In this document: one piece after another, positions 16,957 to 26,108 of the stretch
Layout of the letters: every line of letters begins with the position of its first letter
Numbering within the stretch: the first letter of the stretch is position 1
NCBI RefSeq assembly: GCF_000022205.1
Contig: NC_012029.1
Coordinates: forward strand, 1,240,001-1,304,000
DNA: 64,000 nucleotides
Source: Halorubrum lacusprofundi ATCC 49239
GTDB taxonomy: Archaea; Halobacteriota; Halobacteria; Halobacteriales; Haloferacaceae
Direction of reading: 5' to 3'
Notes under the pieces: model-generated
Told to the model about the DNA's origin: nothing
Databases searched by the model: none
Seen by the model: the letters and a program-made list of their open reading frames with translations, nothing else
Position numbers and translations under genes: made by a program

Positions 16957-17819
16957 CCGACGACGTCAGTGCGGAGGGTGGCGAGATCGACGCGGCAGAA
17001 CAGCGACACGCCGTTCGCGAGCGGTACAGCGACATCGCGACGGAGGGATCGTCGTCATCGTGTTGCGACGGCGACGTCGACGCCGCCGGAGACACAGGCG
17101 GCTCGACGGCCTGCTGCGGCGACACGGCACCGGAGTCGATGACCCCCGAGGACGAGTCCCGCAGACTCGGCTACGACGAGGACGACATCGACGCCGTCGC
17201 GTCCGGGGCGAACCTCGGACTCGGCTGCGGGAACCCGACGGCGATCGCGAGCCTCGAACCCGGCGAGACCGTCCTCGATCTGGGCTCGGGCGGCGGGTTC
17301 GACTGCTTCCTCGCGGCGCGGGAGGTCGGGCCCGACGGCCGCGTCATCGGCGTCGACATGACCCCCGAGATGGTCGAGCGGGCTCGCGAGAACGTCGAGA
17401 AGAACGACGCCGACACCGTCGAGTTCCGCCTCGGCGAGATCGAGCACCTCCCGGTCGCCGACGAATCCGTCGACGCGATCATCTCGAACTGCGTGATCAA
17501 CCTCTCGCCGCGGAAGCCGCAGGTGTTCCGCGAGGCGTTCCGCGTCCTCGGTCCCGGCGGACGGCTCGCGGTCTCCGACGTCGTTCAGACCGCACCGTTC
17601 CCCGACGACGTACGGCTCGACCCGTCGTCGGTCTCGGCCTGCGTCGCCGGCGCCGCGACCATCGACGAAGTCGAGTCGATGCTCACGGACGCGGGGTTCA
17701 TCGAGATCGCGATCGATCCGAAAGCCGAGAGCGAGGCGTTCATCCGTGACTGGGACGACGACCGCGACCCGAGCGAGTACGTCGTCTCGGCGACGATCGA
17801 AGCGCGAAAACCGCGGTGA
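16953..17819 (+). CDS. arsM: Arsenite S-adenosylmethionine methyltransferase
   Basis: ArsM methylates As(III) with SAM, giving methylated and volatile arsenicals. The 288-residue protein has the SAM-binding motif VLDLGSGGGFDCFL (about residues 107-120), VIGVDMTPEMVERA, and the conserved cysteines in LGLGCGNP, SNCVINLSP and SACVAGAAT that bind As(III). The N-terminal region carries two extra Cys pairs (37-38 and 54-55). The start is GTG 16953, overlapping the arsR stop. The coupling to arsR and these cysteines distinguish it from generic methyltransferases. Confidence 0.93.
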   Translation: MTDDVSAEGGEIDAAEQRHAVRERYSDIATEGSSSSCCDGDVDAAGDTGGSTACCGDTAPESMTPEDESRRLGYDEDDIDAVASGANLGLGCGNPTAIASLEPGETVLDLGSGGGFDCFLAAREVGPDGRVIGVDMTPEMVERARENVEKNDADTVEFRLGEIEHLPVADESVDAIISNCVINLSPRKPQVFREAFRVLGPGGRLAVSDVVQTAPFPDDVRLDPSSVSACVAGAATIDEVESMLTDAGFIEIAIDPKAESEAFIRDWDDDRDPSEYVVSATIEARKPR

Positions 17820-17874
17820 CCGAACGACGATCGGTCGTGCGTTTATAAGGATTCGAACGCCGCTTCGTCGATCT

Positions 17875-19662
17875 TTATAAATCCCGCGTGAGCCGCGGGT
17901 TCGTCACCGCGCCGTCGGAGGCGGAGGCGAAGTCGCGCGCGTACTTCGCGAGGACGCCGCCCTCGTACTGGGGCGCCGGCGCCTCCCACTCCTCGCGGCG
18001 CTCGGCCAGTTCCTCCTCGGAGAGGTCGACCGTGAGGTCGCGCTCCGGGATGTCGACGGTGACGTGGTCGCCGTCCTCGATGAGCCCGATCGGGCCGCCG
18101 TCGGCCGCCTCGGGCGCGATGTGGCCGATCATCGGGCCGCGGGTCCCGCCCGAGAAGCGGCCGTCCGTGAGCAGCGCCACGTCCTCCTCGTGGCCCGCGC
18201 CGACGACGGCGGCGGTGACGCCGAGCATCTCGCGCATTCCCGGGCCGCCGGTCGGCCCCTCGTTGCGGATCACGATCACGTCGCCGGAGTCGATCGCGCC
18301 CGACTGAACGTACTCCATCGCGTCCTCCTCGTTCTCGAAGATCCGCGCCGGCCCCTCGTGGTAGAAGGCGTCGTCGCCGGTCACCTTCAGGACGGCGCCC
18401 TCGGGCGCGAGGTTGCCGTCGAGGATCTTGATGGCGCCCTCCGCCTGCTTGGGGTCGTCGACGGTGTAGAGGAAGTCCGCCTCGATCTCGTCGTCGTCCG
18501 GGAGCGCGCCGCGGTCCTCCAACTCCGCCAGCTCCTCGGCGAGGGTGCGTCCGGTGACGGTCATCGCGTCGCCGTGGAGCAGGTCGGCCTCCAAGAGGCG
18601 TCGGAGTACAACGGGGACGCCGCCGATCTCGTGGAGGTCGTTCATGACGCGGCTCCCGCCGGGCTGGAGGTTCGCGATCTTCGGCGTGCGCCGCGAGATC
18701 TCGTCGAAGTCCTCGATCGAGAGGTCCACGTCGGCCTCCGCGGCCAGCGCGAGGAGGTGGAGGACACCGTTTGTGGAGCCGCCGATGGCGGTCTGGAGCG
18801 CGATCGCGTTCTCGAACGACTCCCGCGAGAGGATGTCGGAGGGACGGCGGTCGTTCTCGATGCAGTCCACGGCGAGTTCGCCGGCGCGCTCAGCGACCTC
18901 GTAGCGCTCCCGGTTCTCGGCGGGCGCGGAGGCGGAGCCGAGCGGGGCCATCCCGAGCGCCTCGGCGATAGAGGCCATCGTGTTGGCGGTGAACATCCCG
19001 CCACAGGAGCCCGCGCCGGGGCAGGCGTGCCGCTCCAGATCGTCGAGCTCCTCGCCGCTCATGTCGCCTTCGGCGTAGGCGCCGACCCCCTCGAACACCT
19101 GCACGATGGTCACGTCGCGGCCGTCGTGCTGGCCGGGCATGATCGAGCCGCCGTAGAGGAACACCGACGGGAGGTCGGTGCGGATCGCGGCCATCAGCAT
19201 GCCGGGTAGGTTCTTGTCACAGCCCGCCACCGTCACCAGCGCGTCCATCCGCTCGCCGAAGGAGACCAGCTCGACGGAGTCGGCGATCACCTCGCGGGAG
19301 ATGAGGCTCGCCTTCATCCCCTCGGTCCCCATCGAGATGGCGTCGGAGATGGTGATCGTCCCGAACTCGATCGGCATCCCGCCCGCCGCGTCGATCCCCT
19401 CGATCGCGGCGTCCGCCACGTCGTCGAGGTGGACGTTACACGGCGTGATGTCGGCCGCCGGGTTCGGCACGCCGATGATGGGCGAGGAGAGGTCCTCGTC
19501 GTCGAACCCCATCGCCCGGAACATCGCCCGGTGCGGGGCCTTGTCCGCCCCCTCCGTCACGTCTCTGCTCCGCAGGTTCTCGTCCTTCTCGCCCGCGAAC
19601 CGGTCCGCGTCGTCGCGGCCTCGGGAGCCGTCTCCCTCCGACCGCGGCTGCTGTTCGCTCAT
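17875..19662 (-). CDS. ilvD: Dihydroxy-acid dehydratase
   Basis: IlvD makes the 2-oxoacid precursors of valine, leucine and isoleucine from dihydroxy acids, using an Fe-S cluster. The 595-residue protein has [14 protein letters not shown] (about residues 145-160), [18 protein letters not shown], and a C-terminal [16 protein letters not shown]. The Cys in CDKN and [10 protein letters not shown] are cluster ligands. These motifs favour IlvD over the related phosphogluconate or sugar-acid dehydratases. An acidic 35-residue N-terminal extension is haloarchaeal style. A TTTAAG box on the minus strand near 19689 is about 27 bp from the ATG. Confidence 0.95.
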   Translation of the reverse strand: MSEQQPRSEGDGSRGRDDADRFAGEKDENLRSRDVTEGADKAPHRAMFRAMGFDDEDLSSPIIGVPNPAADITPCNVHLDDVADAAIEGIDAAGGMPIEFGTITISDAISMGTEGMKASLISREVIADSVELVSFGERMDALVTVAGCDKNLPGMLMAAIRTDLPSVFLYGGSIMPGQHDGRDVTIVQVFEGVGAYAEGDMSGEELDDLERHACPGAGSCGGMFTANTMASIAEALGMAPLGSASAPAENRERYEVAERAGELAVDCIENDRRPSDILSRESFENAIALQTAIGGSTNGVLHLLALAAEADVDLSIEDFDEISRRTPKIANLQPGGSRVMNDLHEIGGVPVVLRRLLEADLLHGDAMTVTGRTLAEELAELEDRGALPDDDEIEADFLYTVDDPKQAEGAIKILDGNLAPEGAVLKVTGDDAFYHEGPARIFENEEDAMEYVQSGAIDSGDVIVIRNEGPTGGPGMREMLGVTAAVVGAGHEEDVALLTDGRFSGGTRGPMIGHIAPEAADGGPIGLIEDGDHVTVDIPERDLTVDLSEEELAERREEWEAPAPQYEGGVLAKYARDFASASDGAVTNPRLTRDL

Positions 19663-19766
19663 ACTCGATCCTGTCGCTCGGGGGTCTTAAACGGACGCAA
19701 CGAAACAAGGGTTGCTCGGTGGGGCGAACCGGTTCGGTGTGGGTCCGATCCAAGGCCTTCGTGCGC

Positions 19767-20159
19767 TCACACCGCCGTTTTCAGCTCCACCCGGTACCCG
19801 AACGGGTCCCGAACGTACACCGCGGGCGACTCGCCGGTCGCGCCGAGCGGCGCGTCGAGCGACTTCTCGATCTCGATGCCCGCCGCGTCCAGTTCGGCCT
19901 CGATCTCGTCGGCCGAACCCTCGACGACGACGGCGACGTGGTCGTAGTTCGTCGCCGTCGGCGGCTCGAACTCTTCGCTCGGCCAGCAGTGGATCACGGC
20001 GGTCGGGGACAGCCGCACGTCGAAGAACGGCTTGTCTCCGGCCACGTACGGCGCGTCCTCGATGCCGAACCCGAGCTTCTCGCCGTAGAACTCCTGGGCG
20101 TCGTCGACGCCGTCAGCGGGGATCCGGAGGTTGACGTGATCGATGTGGCGTGCCTGCAT
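19767..20159 (-). CDS. VOC-superfamily (glyoxalase/dioxygenase-like) protein
   Basis: The 130-residue protein from ATG 20159 has the paired beta-alpha-beta-beta-beta modules of the vicinal oxygen chelate fold: HIDHVNLRIP, then DAQEFYGEKLGFGIED, then YDHVAVVVEG, and a final AVYVRDPFGYRVEL. The His in the first strand, the His in HVAV and the Glu in VEL are the likely metal ligands. The reaction cannot be named from sequence; glyoxalase I, fosfomycin-type resistance and dioxygenases share this fold. Confidence 0.85.
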   Translation of the reverse strand: MQARHIDHVNLRIPADGVDDAQEFYGEKLGFGIEDAPYVAGDKPFFDVRLSPTAVIHCWPSEEFEPPTATNYDHVAVVVEGSADEIEAELDAAGIEIEKSLDAPLGATGESPAVYVRDPFGYRVELKTAV

Positions 20160-20197
20160 GCGGTCGGATTCGGCGGCAGATCGCAAAAAGGTAGCAG

Positions 20198-20875
20198 TCA
20201 GACGAAGGCGCGCAAGATTCCCGCACCGTCCGTGCTCCGGCCGAGGTCGGGGAGCGTCGCGCGCTCGGGGTGGGGCATCAGGACGGCGACCGACTCACGC
20301 TCGCCGAGGACGCCGGCGACGTTGTCGGTAGAGCCGTTGGGGTTGGCCGCGTCGGTAACGTTCCCGTCGGCGTCGCAGTAGCGGAAGAGCACGCGGTCGT
20401 CGGCGACGAGGTCGGCGTGGGCCTCCTCGCCGATCTCGAAGCGCCCCTCGCCGTGCGCGATGGGGACCTCGATCACGTCGCCCTCGTCGTAGGCGGCGGT
20501 CCAGGGTGTGTCCGCGCGCTCGACGCGCAGGTGGACGGGTTCGCACTGGAACCGCGCGGAGGCGTTGGTGGTGAACGCGCCGGGGGTGAGCCCGGACTCC
20601 GAGCCGATCTGCGCGCCGTTGCAGACGCCGATCACGGGGACGCCGTCGGCGGCGGCCTCGCGGACCTCGGCCATGATCGGGGCGCGAGCGGCCATCGCGC
20701 CGGCGCGGAGGTAGTCGCCGTAGGAGAACCCGCCGGGGAGGACGATCCCCTCGGTGTCGGCGGGGAGCCCGTCCTCGTGCCAGACGCGCCCGGCGTCGAC
20801 GCCGACGTGTTCGAGCGCGCGGACCGCGTCGCGGTCGCAGTTCGAGCCGCCGAACTGGACGACGGAGACCGTCAC
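20198..20875 (-). CDS. purQ: Phosphoribosylformylglycinamidine synthase, glutaminase subunit PurQ
   Basis: PurQ supplies ammonia from glutamine for the fourth step of purine synthesis, in complex with PurS and PurL. The protein of about 225 residues begins with VSVVQFGGSNCDRD. It has the nucleophile elbow PVIGVCNGAQIGSESGL (active-site Cys) and the His/Glu pair in MPHPERA near the C-terminus. GTG 20875 is chosen because conservation begins there; GTG 20884 is in frame. It lies 73 bp after purS on the same strand. PurL is not in the window. Confidence 0.94.
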   Translation of the reverse strand: MTVSVVQFGGSNCDRDAVRALEHVGVDAGRVWHEDGLPADTEGIVLPGGFSYGDYLRAGAMAARAPIMAEVREAAADGVPVIGVCNGAQIGSESGLTPGAFTTNASARFQCEPVHLRVERADTPWTAAYDEGDVIEVPIAHGEGRFEIGEEAHADLVADDRVLFRYCDADGNVTDAANPNGSTDNVAGVLGERESVAVLMPHPERATLPDLGRSTDGAGILRAFV

Positions 20876-20948
20876 GCCGACCACCTCGAGTGGGCGGCCG
20901 CGAGAGCCGTGCCGGTGACGATCGGCGTCGTCTCGACGACGGAGACCG

Positions 20949-21200
20949 TCATCGCTCCGCGACCGCGACTTCGTAGTCGTGGATCGTCGGATTCGCGAGC
21001 AGCCGCTCGGCCATCTCGTCGGCGCGATCGGCGGCCTCGTCGGCGTCGGCGGCGTCGAGGTCGACCTCGAACCGGTCGGCCGACCGGAGGTCCGACAGCT
21101 CGAACCCGAGCCGTTCGAGGGCCTGCTGGGTCGTCTCGGCCTCCGGGTCGAGGACGCCCCGCTTCAGGCGGACCGTCACCGTCGCGGTGTATGCCGTCAT
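20949..21200 (-). CDS. purS: Phosphoribosylformylglycinamidine synthase subunit PurS
   Basis: PurS is the small bridging subunit between PurQ and PurL. The 83-residue protein reads YTATVTVRLKRGVLDPEAET, then GFELSDLRSADRFEVDL, and ends with NPTIHDYEVAVAE, all hallmarks of the family. Its ATG at 21200 faces the divergent purU promoter, which makes this a two-sided purine and C1 control region. Confidence 0.94.
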   Translation of the reverse strand: MTAYTATVTVRLKRGVLDPEAETTQQALERLGFELSDLRSADRFEVDLDAADADEAADRADEMAERLLANPTIHDYEVAVAER

Positions 21201-21247
21201 GTCCGGTAGTGCGGAGTCGTGTGTAAAAACCGTTTTGGAATGCCTTT

Positions 21248-21269
21248 TATATCCATATTCGTGGATATA
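21248..21269. promoter_or_regulatory. 8-bp palindrome in the purS/purU divergent promoter
   Basis: TATATCCA (21248-21255) and TGGATATA (21262-21269) form a perfect dyad around a 6-nt spacer. It sits 48 bp upstream of the purS ATG and about 112 bp upstream of the purU ATG. The left arm overlaps a TATA-like TTTTATATCC, so a bound regulator could control one or both purine/C1 promoters. Confidence 0.5.
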
Positions 21270-21302
21270 TATCGGTCGATCGTGTACGTGACAGGGCCGG
21301 CA

Positions 21303-21375
21303 CGGAGCGAAAGGGGCAAACCCCTCCGCGTTCTGGATGGGATGTATGCAGCCGCTCGAACCCCTGGAGGTGATC
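21303..21375 (+). promoter_or_regulatory. purU leader: hairpin and strong Shine-Dalgarno
   Basis: If transcription starts near the 21248 TATA box, purU has a leader of about 100 nt, unusual in a window of mostly leaderless genes. It contains a hairpin (CGGA 21303-21306 with TCCG 21325-21328, GGGG 21313-21316 with CCCC 21321-21324). A near-perfect Shine-Dalgarno, GGAGGTGATC at 21366-21375, ends 5 nt before the ATG. That decides the start at 21381 over the in-frame ATG at 21342. Confidence 0.5.
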
Positions 21376-21380
21376 GTCGC

Positions 21381-22364
21381 ATGACCCGCGAACTGACCGA
21401 AATTACGGTCGTCGGAGGAGACAAGACCGGACTCATCGCGCGGGTCACCTCCCTGCTGTTCGAGCGGGGAATCAACATCGAGGACCTCGATCAGGCGGTC
21501 CGCGGGGGCGTCTTCCGGATGACGACCCGCGTGGACGCCTCGGAGATGGAGACCTCCCGGGGCGAGCTCCGGCGCGCGCTCGCCGAGCTCGGGCGCGAGC
21601 TCGACGTGGACATCCAGGTCCGGTTCCCGAGCGACCGGGACGCCCGCCGGATCGCGCTGTTGGTCACCAAGGAGACGCACGCGCCCGAGGCCCTCCTGGA
21701 GGCGGAGGCCGCGGGCGATCTGGCCGACGACGGCGAGGAGGCCGAGATTCCGGTCGTGGTCGGCAACCGCGGCGACCTCCGGTCGCTCGCGGAGCGCTAC
21801 GACAAGCCCTTCTACGACGTGGGCGACGGCAACGGCAACACCGACGAGGAGCGCCTGCTCGACCTGTTGGCCGAGTACGACGTGGACCTGATCGTCTTGG
21901 CCCGCTACATGCGCATCCTCTCGCCGGAGGTCGTCTTCCGCTACGAGGGCCGGATCATCAACGTCCACCCCTCGTTGCTGCCGGCGTTCCCCGGCGCGGA
22001 GGCGTACCGACAGGCGAAGGACGCGGGCGTCCGCGTCGCCGGCGTCACCGCCCACTACGTGACCACCGACCTCGATCAGGGGCCGGTGATCGCTCAGCGT
22101 GCCTTCGACGTGCCTCCGGGCGCCGACGTCGCCGAGATCAAGCGCCGCGGGCAGCCCCTCGAAGCCGACGTGCTGCTCAACGCGGTCCGGCTCCACCTCG
22201 CAGACGCGATCGCGATCCACCGCGGCACGGTCCACGTGCGCGAGGACACCACTGTCGACGCCCAACTAGGGCTGAGCGAGGCCGCGGTCGACGCGAACCC
22301 GGACGAGCCGGTCGACGGGGAGCCGCTGTCGCAGTCGGGGGCGTCGACCGCCGAGAGCGACTGA
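21381..22364 (+). CDS. purU: Formyltetrahydrofolate deformylase
   Basis: PurU hydrolyses 10-formyl-tetrahydrofolate to formate and tetrahydrofolate. The 327-residue protein has an N-terminal ACT domain (residues about 4-75, EITVVGGDKTGLIARVTSLL) and a C-terminal formyltransferase fold. The latter has the catalytic Asn/His in RIINVHPSLLPAFPG and the Asp in HYVTTDLDQGPVIAQ. A disordered acidic tail follows residue 290. With fhs and formate dehydrogenase in the same window it would set the balance between free formate and formyl-folate for purine synthesis. Confidence 0.93.
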   Translation: MTRELTEITVVGGDKTGLIARVTSLLFERGINIEDLDQAVRGGVFRMTTRVDASEMETSRGELRRALAELGRELDVDIQVRFPSDRDARRIALLVTKETHAPEALLEAEAAGDLADDGEEAEIPVVVGNRGDLRSLAERYDKPFYDVGDGNGNTDEERLLDLLAEYDVDLIVLARYMRILSPEVVFRYEGRIINVHPSLLPAFPGAEAYRQAKDAGVRVAGVTAHYVTTDLDQGPVIAQRAFDVPPGADVAEIKRRGQPLEADVLLNAVRLHLADAIAIHRGTVHVREDTTVDAQLGLSEAAVDANPDEPVDGEPLSQSGASTAESD

Positions 22365-22435
22365 GTCGGTTCGTTTTGAGTGCGTCGGCGGGAAGCGCCC
22401 GCCTTTTTAAGCGCTCGCGAGACGTATCGTCGTCT

Positions 22436-22666
22436 ATGCAGTCGCACAGGGCTTTCCGGCGGTTCGTCGCCGACGCCAGCGCCGCGGTGCGCAGCGACGA
22501 GCGGCTGGTTCTGCTCTTTTTACTGCTCCTGTCTGTCGCCGCGCTCGCCGTGTTCCTCCACTACACCGTGTCCCTCCTCGACGGGCTCCCGGAGGTACTT
22601 CCCCTGGAGATGCCGCGGCCGGGGAGTTCTACGCCGTCAGATTTCCCTCTTCAGACAGAGTTTTGA
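22436..22666 (+). CDS. Small single-pass membrane protein
   Basis: The 76-residue protein has a basic N-terminus (MQSHRAFRRF) and a hydrophobic segment at about residues 26-46 (LVLLFLLLLSVAALAVFLHY), then a short Pro-rich exterior tail. I see no family. TTTTTAA at 22404-22410 lies about 29 bp before the ATG, which supports real expression. Base composition matches the chromosome, unlike the next gene. Confidence 0.6.
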   Translation: MQSHRAFRRFVADASAAVRSDERLVLLFLLLLSVAALAVFLHYTVSLLDGLPEVLPLEMPRPGSSTPSDFPLQTEF

Positions 22667-23282
22667 CTGACTCCCCGCGAGGCCTCTTGATAAAAAAATA
22701 TTATCCAACCAGTGAACAAATCAATATAAATGGACCCACGGCTAGTATCATTTCTTCTAGGGAAGTCGTTGAAACTATCCCTTCGGTATCTCGGGTACTC
22801 GGTCATTCTCATGGCCTTGTTCTTCGGTCAACTCTATCTTGCTGGGAATTTCGAGATGGGAAAATCATCTATTTTATTTATGAGTCCACTTGGTGTCACA
22901 GTATTAGCAATTATCCTGGCAGGAATACATACATATCGAAATGACGGAATACTGACGAGCATCGCCGTCGCCGTCATTATCATGAACGGCTATACCCTGT
23001 ATGGTGTCATTTCGCTTAATAACCCCCAACCTGACTATAGGCTTTTAACCAGTGTGGGGACAGCGATTATGTATGGTGCACCAATTGGGATTATAACATC
23101 CACTATTGCGTATGTGTTACGGCGATTTGCCCGAAGCCCATCACCTGCAGCATCTAAGGAAAAATAGGATATAGGTACTCCTCTACTGAGTAAACTCTGG
23201 GTACCGTTCTAGTTCACTTGTATTGATCACAGCCGCGGCAGTATGTATCACTTTAAATATATTTCAACAGCGCTGAGAGCCC
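22667..23282. other. AT-rich island between chromosomal genes
   Basis: From about 22680 to 23275 the DNA changes from the surrounding high GC to visibly AT-rich sequence, with runs such as TAAAAAAATATTATCC and TTTAAATATATTTC. It holds one gene (22730-23167). The stretch 23168-23282 is non-coding. No integrase, terminal repeats or target duplication are visible at its edges. Confidence 0.65.
22730..23167 (+). CDS. Polytopic membrane protein of foreign composition
   Basis: The 145-residue protein has four hydrophobic segments at about residues 18-38, 47-66, 73-92 and 105-128, linked by short loops, and a basic C-terminal tail (RRFARSPSPAASKEK). I recognise no family. Codons are A/T-ending far more than in neighbouring genes (ATT, TTA, TAT), and the protein is not acidic. 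Both point to recent acquisition from a lower-GC source, possibly a virus or low-GC haloarchaeon. The ATG follows an AT-rich promoter-like stretch. Confidence 0.65.
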   Translation: MDPRLVSFLLGKSLKLSLRYLGYSVILMALFFGQLYLAGNFEMGKSSILFMSPLGVTVLAIILAGIHTYRNDGILTSIAVAVIIMNGYTLYGVISLNNPQPDYRLLTSVGTAIMYGAPIGIITSTIAYVLRRFARSPSPAASKEK

Positions 23283-26108
23283 TTAAGAATCGTCGATCGC
23301 CGCCCGCACCCGGTCGTGGAACTTCCGGAGCGTCGCCGACTCGTCGCCCGCGAGCACCGCGTCCGAGTCGACGAGCGTCGCGAGCCCGAACGCGAGGGGA
23401 GTCGGCGAGTCGACCGTCTGGTCGGCGACTGCGAGGTCGCCGTCGTCGATCCGCTCTGCCACCTTTCGGATACGGGGCGCGTCGAGCCGGTCGTCTAACA
23501 GCTCGCGGTACGTCTCCTCGATCACCGCGAAGTCGTCGAGCCCCTCCGCGAGCGATAGCAGCGTCTCCGCGGACACCTGCTGTTCGGCGGCCGACTTCTC
23601 GTACCCCTTGTACCGCTTGAGGATCATGAGCGAGCGCGTCGCGTTGATCCGGAAGTAGCGCTGGAGGAGGTCGGTCCCCCGCAGCGCCGCCCGGAGGTCC
23701 TCGCGGACCGTTTCGGGGTCCAGCTCGCGGATGACCCCCGCTACGTCGACCTTGCGGTTCAACGGGAGCGCGAGGCTGAACCCACGGTCGGCGACCGCGA
23801 CCGTCGGATCGGCGTCGGTTCGGGCCGCGCATTCGGCGGCGACCAGCCGCGAGAGCCCCTCGTTGAACCGCCGGCCGTACGTCGCGTGGACGTGGAACCG
23901 ACGCTTGTACGCGTCGCGGTCGAGCACCTCCTCGACGGCGAGCCGCGACGGGGTCGACACGCTCTCCGCGCCCGCATACGCGACCTGCTCGTCGTAGGTC
24001 CGAGTGATCGCCCGCACCGAGTTCCCGTCGATCGGAAGCTCGCGCAGCCACGCGCGGACCGCGGGGGGACCGCCGCGCTCCAGTCGGTCGAGCAGGTCGG
24101 CCTGAAACGCGAGCACCTCCGCCGCCAGATCGGCCGACAGCGGGAGCCGCTCGGCGTACCACGTGGGGACCGTCGGGCGCTCGCCGGTCCGGTCGACGTA
24201 CACCTTTGAGCCGCGGCGGTAGCGGAACGCGAACCGCTCGCCGCCCAGCGCGAACACGTCGCCCGGCGCGAGCGTGTCGAGGTAGTTCTCGTCGAGCGTC
24301 CCGACCGCCTCGCCGTCGCGGGTGACCACGTCGCAGCCGAACGAGTCCGGGATCGTCCCGACGTTGGTCATGTAGATGACCCGCGCGAGCCGGCCGCGCT
24401 TCCCGACGAGCGTCTCCCCGACCGGATACTCCTCGTGGTGGTGTTCGCCGTCCGGCGGGTCGTTCGCATCGCGCCACACCTTCGGGTAGACGTTCCGCTC
24501 CGCCAGCCCCTCGTAGTCGCCGGTGAGGTACCGCATGAGTCGCTCGTACTCGCCGGTCCCGAACTCGCGGTACGGGTGCGCGCGCCGGAGAACTTCGCGG
24601 ATCTCCCGGTCGGGGCGGATCTGATTGATCGCCATCCCGTAGACGTGTTGGGCGGCCACGTCGGCAGCTCCCTCGGGGAGCGACACGCCGTCGACGAACC
24701 CCTCCTCGGCGCGGGCGAGCATCGCCGCGCACTCGACCAGCTCGTCGCGGTCGAGCGCGAACATCCGCCCCTCGACGGTCTCGCCGGGGCTGTGGCCCGC
24801 CCGCCCGACGCGCTGGAGCAGCGCCGCGACCGACTTCGGCGACCCCACCTGCACGACCAGATCGAGGTGCGGCATGTCGATACCGAGTTCGAGGCTCGTC
24901 GACGTGGTCACCACGTCCAGCGTGCCCGCCTTCAGCCCCTCCTCGATCCGAGTACGCTGGGCCTCGCCGAGGCTCCCGTGGTGACAGCCCGAGTCCGACT
25001 CGTCGTAGCCGAACCGCTCGCGAAGCTCTCGAAGGGTGCGTTCGGCGCCCGACCGCGAGTTCGCGAACACTAGCGTGTTCTCGTGGTCCTCGATCAGCCC
25101 GTGGAGCGCGTCGTAGAACCGGTCGGTGACGACCGAATCAGGTGTGTGGATGAGGTCGGCCGCCGGCGTTCGGAGTTGCAGATCGAACTCGCGGCCGAAC
25201 CTGGCGTCCACGACCTCGCAGTCGCGGGGGGCGAAGCCGTCCGGGTCGCCCACCTCGCCGGCGACGCGCTCGCAGCCGACGAGGAAGTCGGCGACCTCGT
25301 CGAGCGGCTCGACCGTCGCGGAACAGCCGATCCGGGTCGGAGAATCGTCGGCGATTTCCGTCAGTCGCTCCAGCGAGGCCGAGAGGTGGGTCCCGCGCTT
25401 GTTCCCGGCCAGCGCGTGGATCTCGTCGACGACGACGTACTCGACGGTGCGGAGCTTCTCCCTGAACCGTGGGGCGTTGAGCAGGATCGCCAGCGTCTCC
25501 GGCGTGGTGTTGAGCACGTGCGGCGTCTCCTCCAGCATCGCCCGCCGGTCGGCCTTGCTCGTGTCGCCGTGGCGGATCGCTTGGCGGACGCCGGGATCGA
25601 CTTCTTCGTCTTCGTCGCTCTCGCTCGCAGCGGTCATTTCCGCTGCGATCCCATTGAGCGGCGCTTCGAGGTTCCGCTCGATGTCGTTCGCGAGCGACTT
25701 CAGCGGGGAGACGTACAGACAGTAGACGGAGTTGTCCAGCGTTCCGGCCCGATCGCGCGCGAAGAGGTCGTCGAGGACCGCGGTGAAGGCGGCGAGCGTC
25801 TTCCCGCTCCCCGTCGGCGCGGCGACGAGGCAGTTCTCCCCGTCGTCGACGCGGGGAATCGCCCCTCGCTGTGGCGGCGTGAACAGACCGCCGTTCTCGC
25901 CGACGTGCGCCGCGAACTCCGAGACCCACCAGCGGCGGACCGGCGGCGAGAGCCGGTCGAGCACGTCGGCGTCGGATATCGGGACCGTCTCCGGGTCGAA
26001 TTCGACGGCGGGCGCGTCCTCGCCCGCGAGCGCCTCGCGGAGGAGCGCTCGCGCCGACGGCTCGGCACCACCCTCCCCGTCCGAGCCGCTGTCCGTGAGT
26101 TCGCTCAC
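23283..26108 (-). CDS. Lhr-type DEAD/DEAH-box ATP-dependent helicase
   Basis: From the GTG at 26108 the protein has 941 residues. Helicase motifs run in order: Q-motif-like FTPPQRGAIP, Walker A LVAAPTGSGKT, motif Ib TPETLAILL, Walker B VVDEIHAL, and motif III GCSATV. RecA2 then carries LVFANSRSGAERT, TSLELGIDMP and VQRVGRAGHSPG-like sequence. A long C-terminal region with a winged helix and the Lhr/DEAD-associated domain follows. Lhr proteins are 3'-5' helicases in DNA repair or recombination. The frame continues upstream to 26240, but conservation starts after the GTG. Confidence 0.9.
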   Translation of the reverse strand: MSELTDSGSDGEGGAEPSARALLREALAGEDAPAVEFDPETVPISDADVLDRLSPPVRRWWVSEFAAHVGENGGLFTPPQRGAIPRVDDGENCLVAAPTGSGKTLAAFTAVLDDLFARDRAGTLDNSVYCLYVSPLKSLANDIERNLEAPLNGIAAEMTAASESDEDEEVDPGVRQAIRHGDTSKADRRAMLEETPHVLNTTPETLAILLNAPRFREKLRTVEYVVVDEIHALAGNKRGTHLSASLERLTEIADDSPTRIGCSATVEPLDEVADFLVGCERVAGEVGDPDGFAPRDCEVVDARFGREFDLQLRTPAADLIHTPDSVVTDRFYDALHGLIEDHENTLVFANSRSGAERTLRELRERFGYDESDSGCHHGSLGEAQRTRIEEGLKAGTLDVVTTSTSLELGIDMPHLDLVVQVGSPKSVAALLQRVGRAGHSPGETVEGRMFALDRDELVECAAMLARAEEGFVDGVSLPEGAADVAAQHVYGMAINQIRPDREIREVLRRAHPYREFGTGEYERLMRYLTGDYEGLAERNVYPKVWRDANDPPDGEHHHEEYPVGETLVGKRGRLARVIYMTNVGTIPDSFGCDVVTRDGEAVGTLDENYLDTLAPGDVFALGGERFAFRYRRGSKVYVDRTGERPTVPTWYAERLPLSADLAAEVLAFQADLLDRLERGGPPAVRAWLRELPIDGNSVRAITRTYDEQVAYAGAESVSTPSRLAVEEVLDRDAYKRRFHVHATYGRRFNEGLSRLVAAECAARTDADPTVAVADRGFSLALPLNRKVDVAGVIRELDPETVREDLRAALRGTDLLQRYFRINATRSLMILKRYKGYEKSAAEQQVSAETLLSLAEGLDDFAVIEETYRELLDDRLDAPRIRKVAERIDDGDLAVADQTVDSPTPLAFGLATLVDSDAVLAGDESATLRKFHDRVRAAIDDS

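Noticed and set aside
17838-17874. GGATTCGAAC resembling part of a tRNA T-arm
   Set aside because: No acceptor stem, anticodon arm or matching length could be folded around it. It lies between arsM and ilvD with two TTTATAA boxes.
21270-21380. Folate (THF) or ZTP riboswitch in the purU leader
   Set aside because: The hairpin is real, but the conserved loops of those riboswitches as I know them are not present. I keep it only as an undefined leader structure.
21201-22265. Upstream extension of the purS frame
   Set aside because: It is antisense to purU. PurS is normally about 83 residues and its conserved start is ATG 21200.
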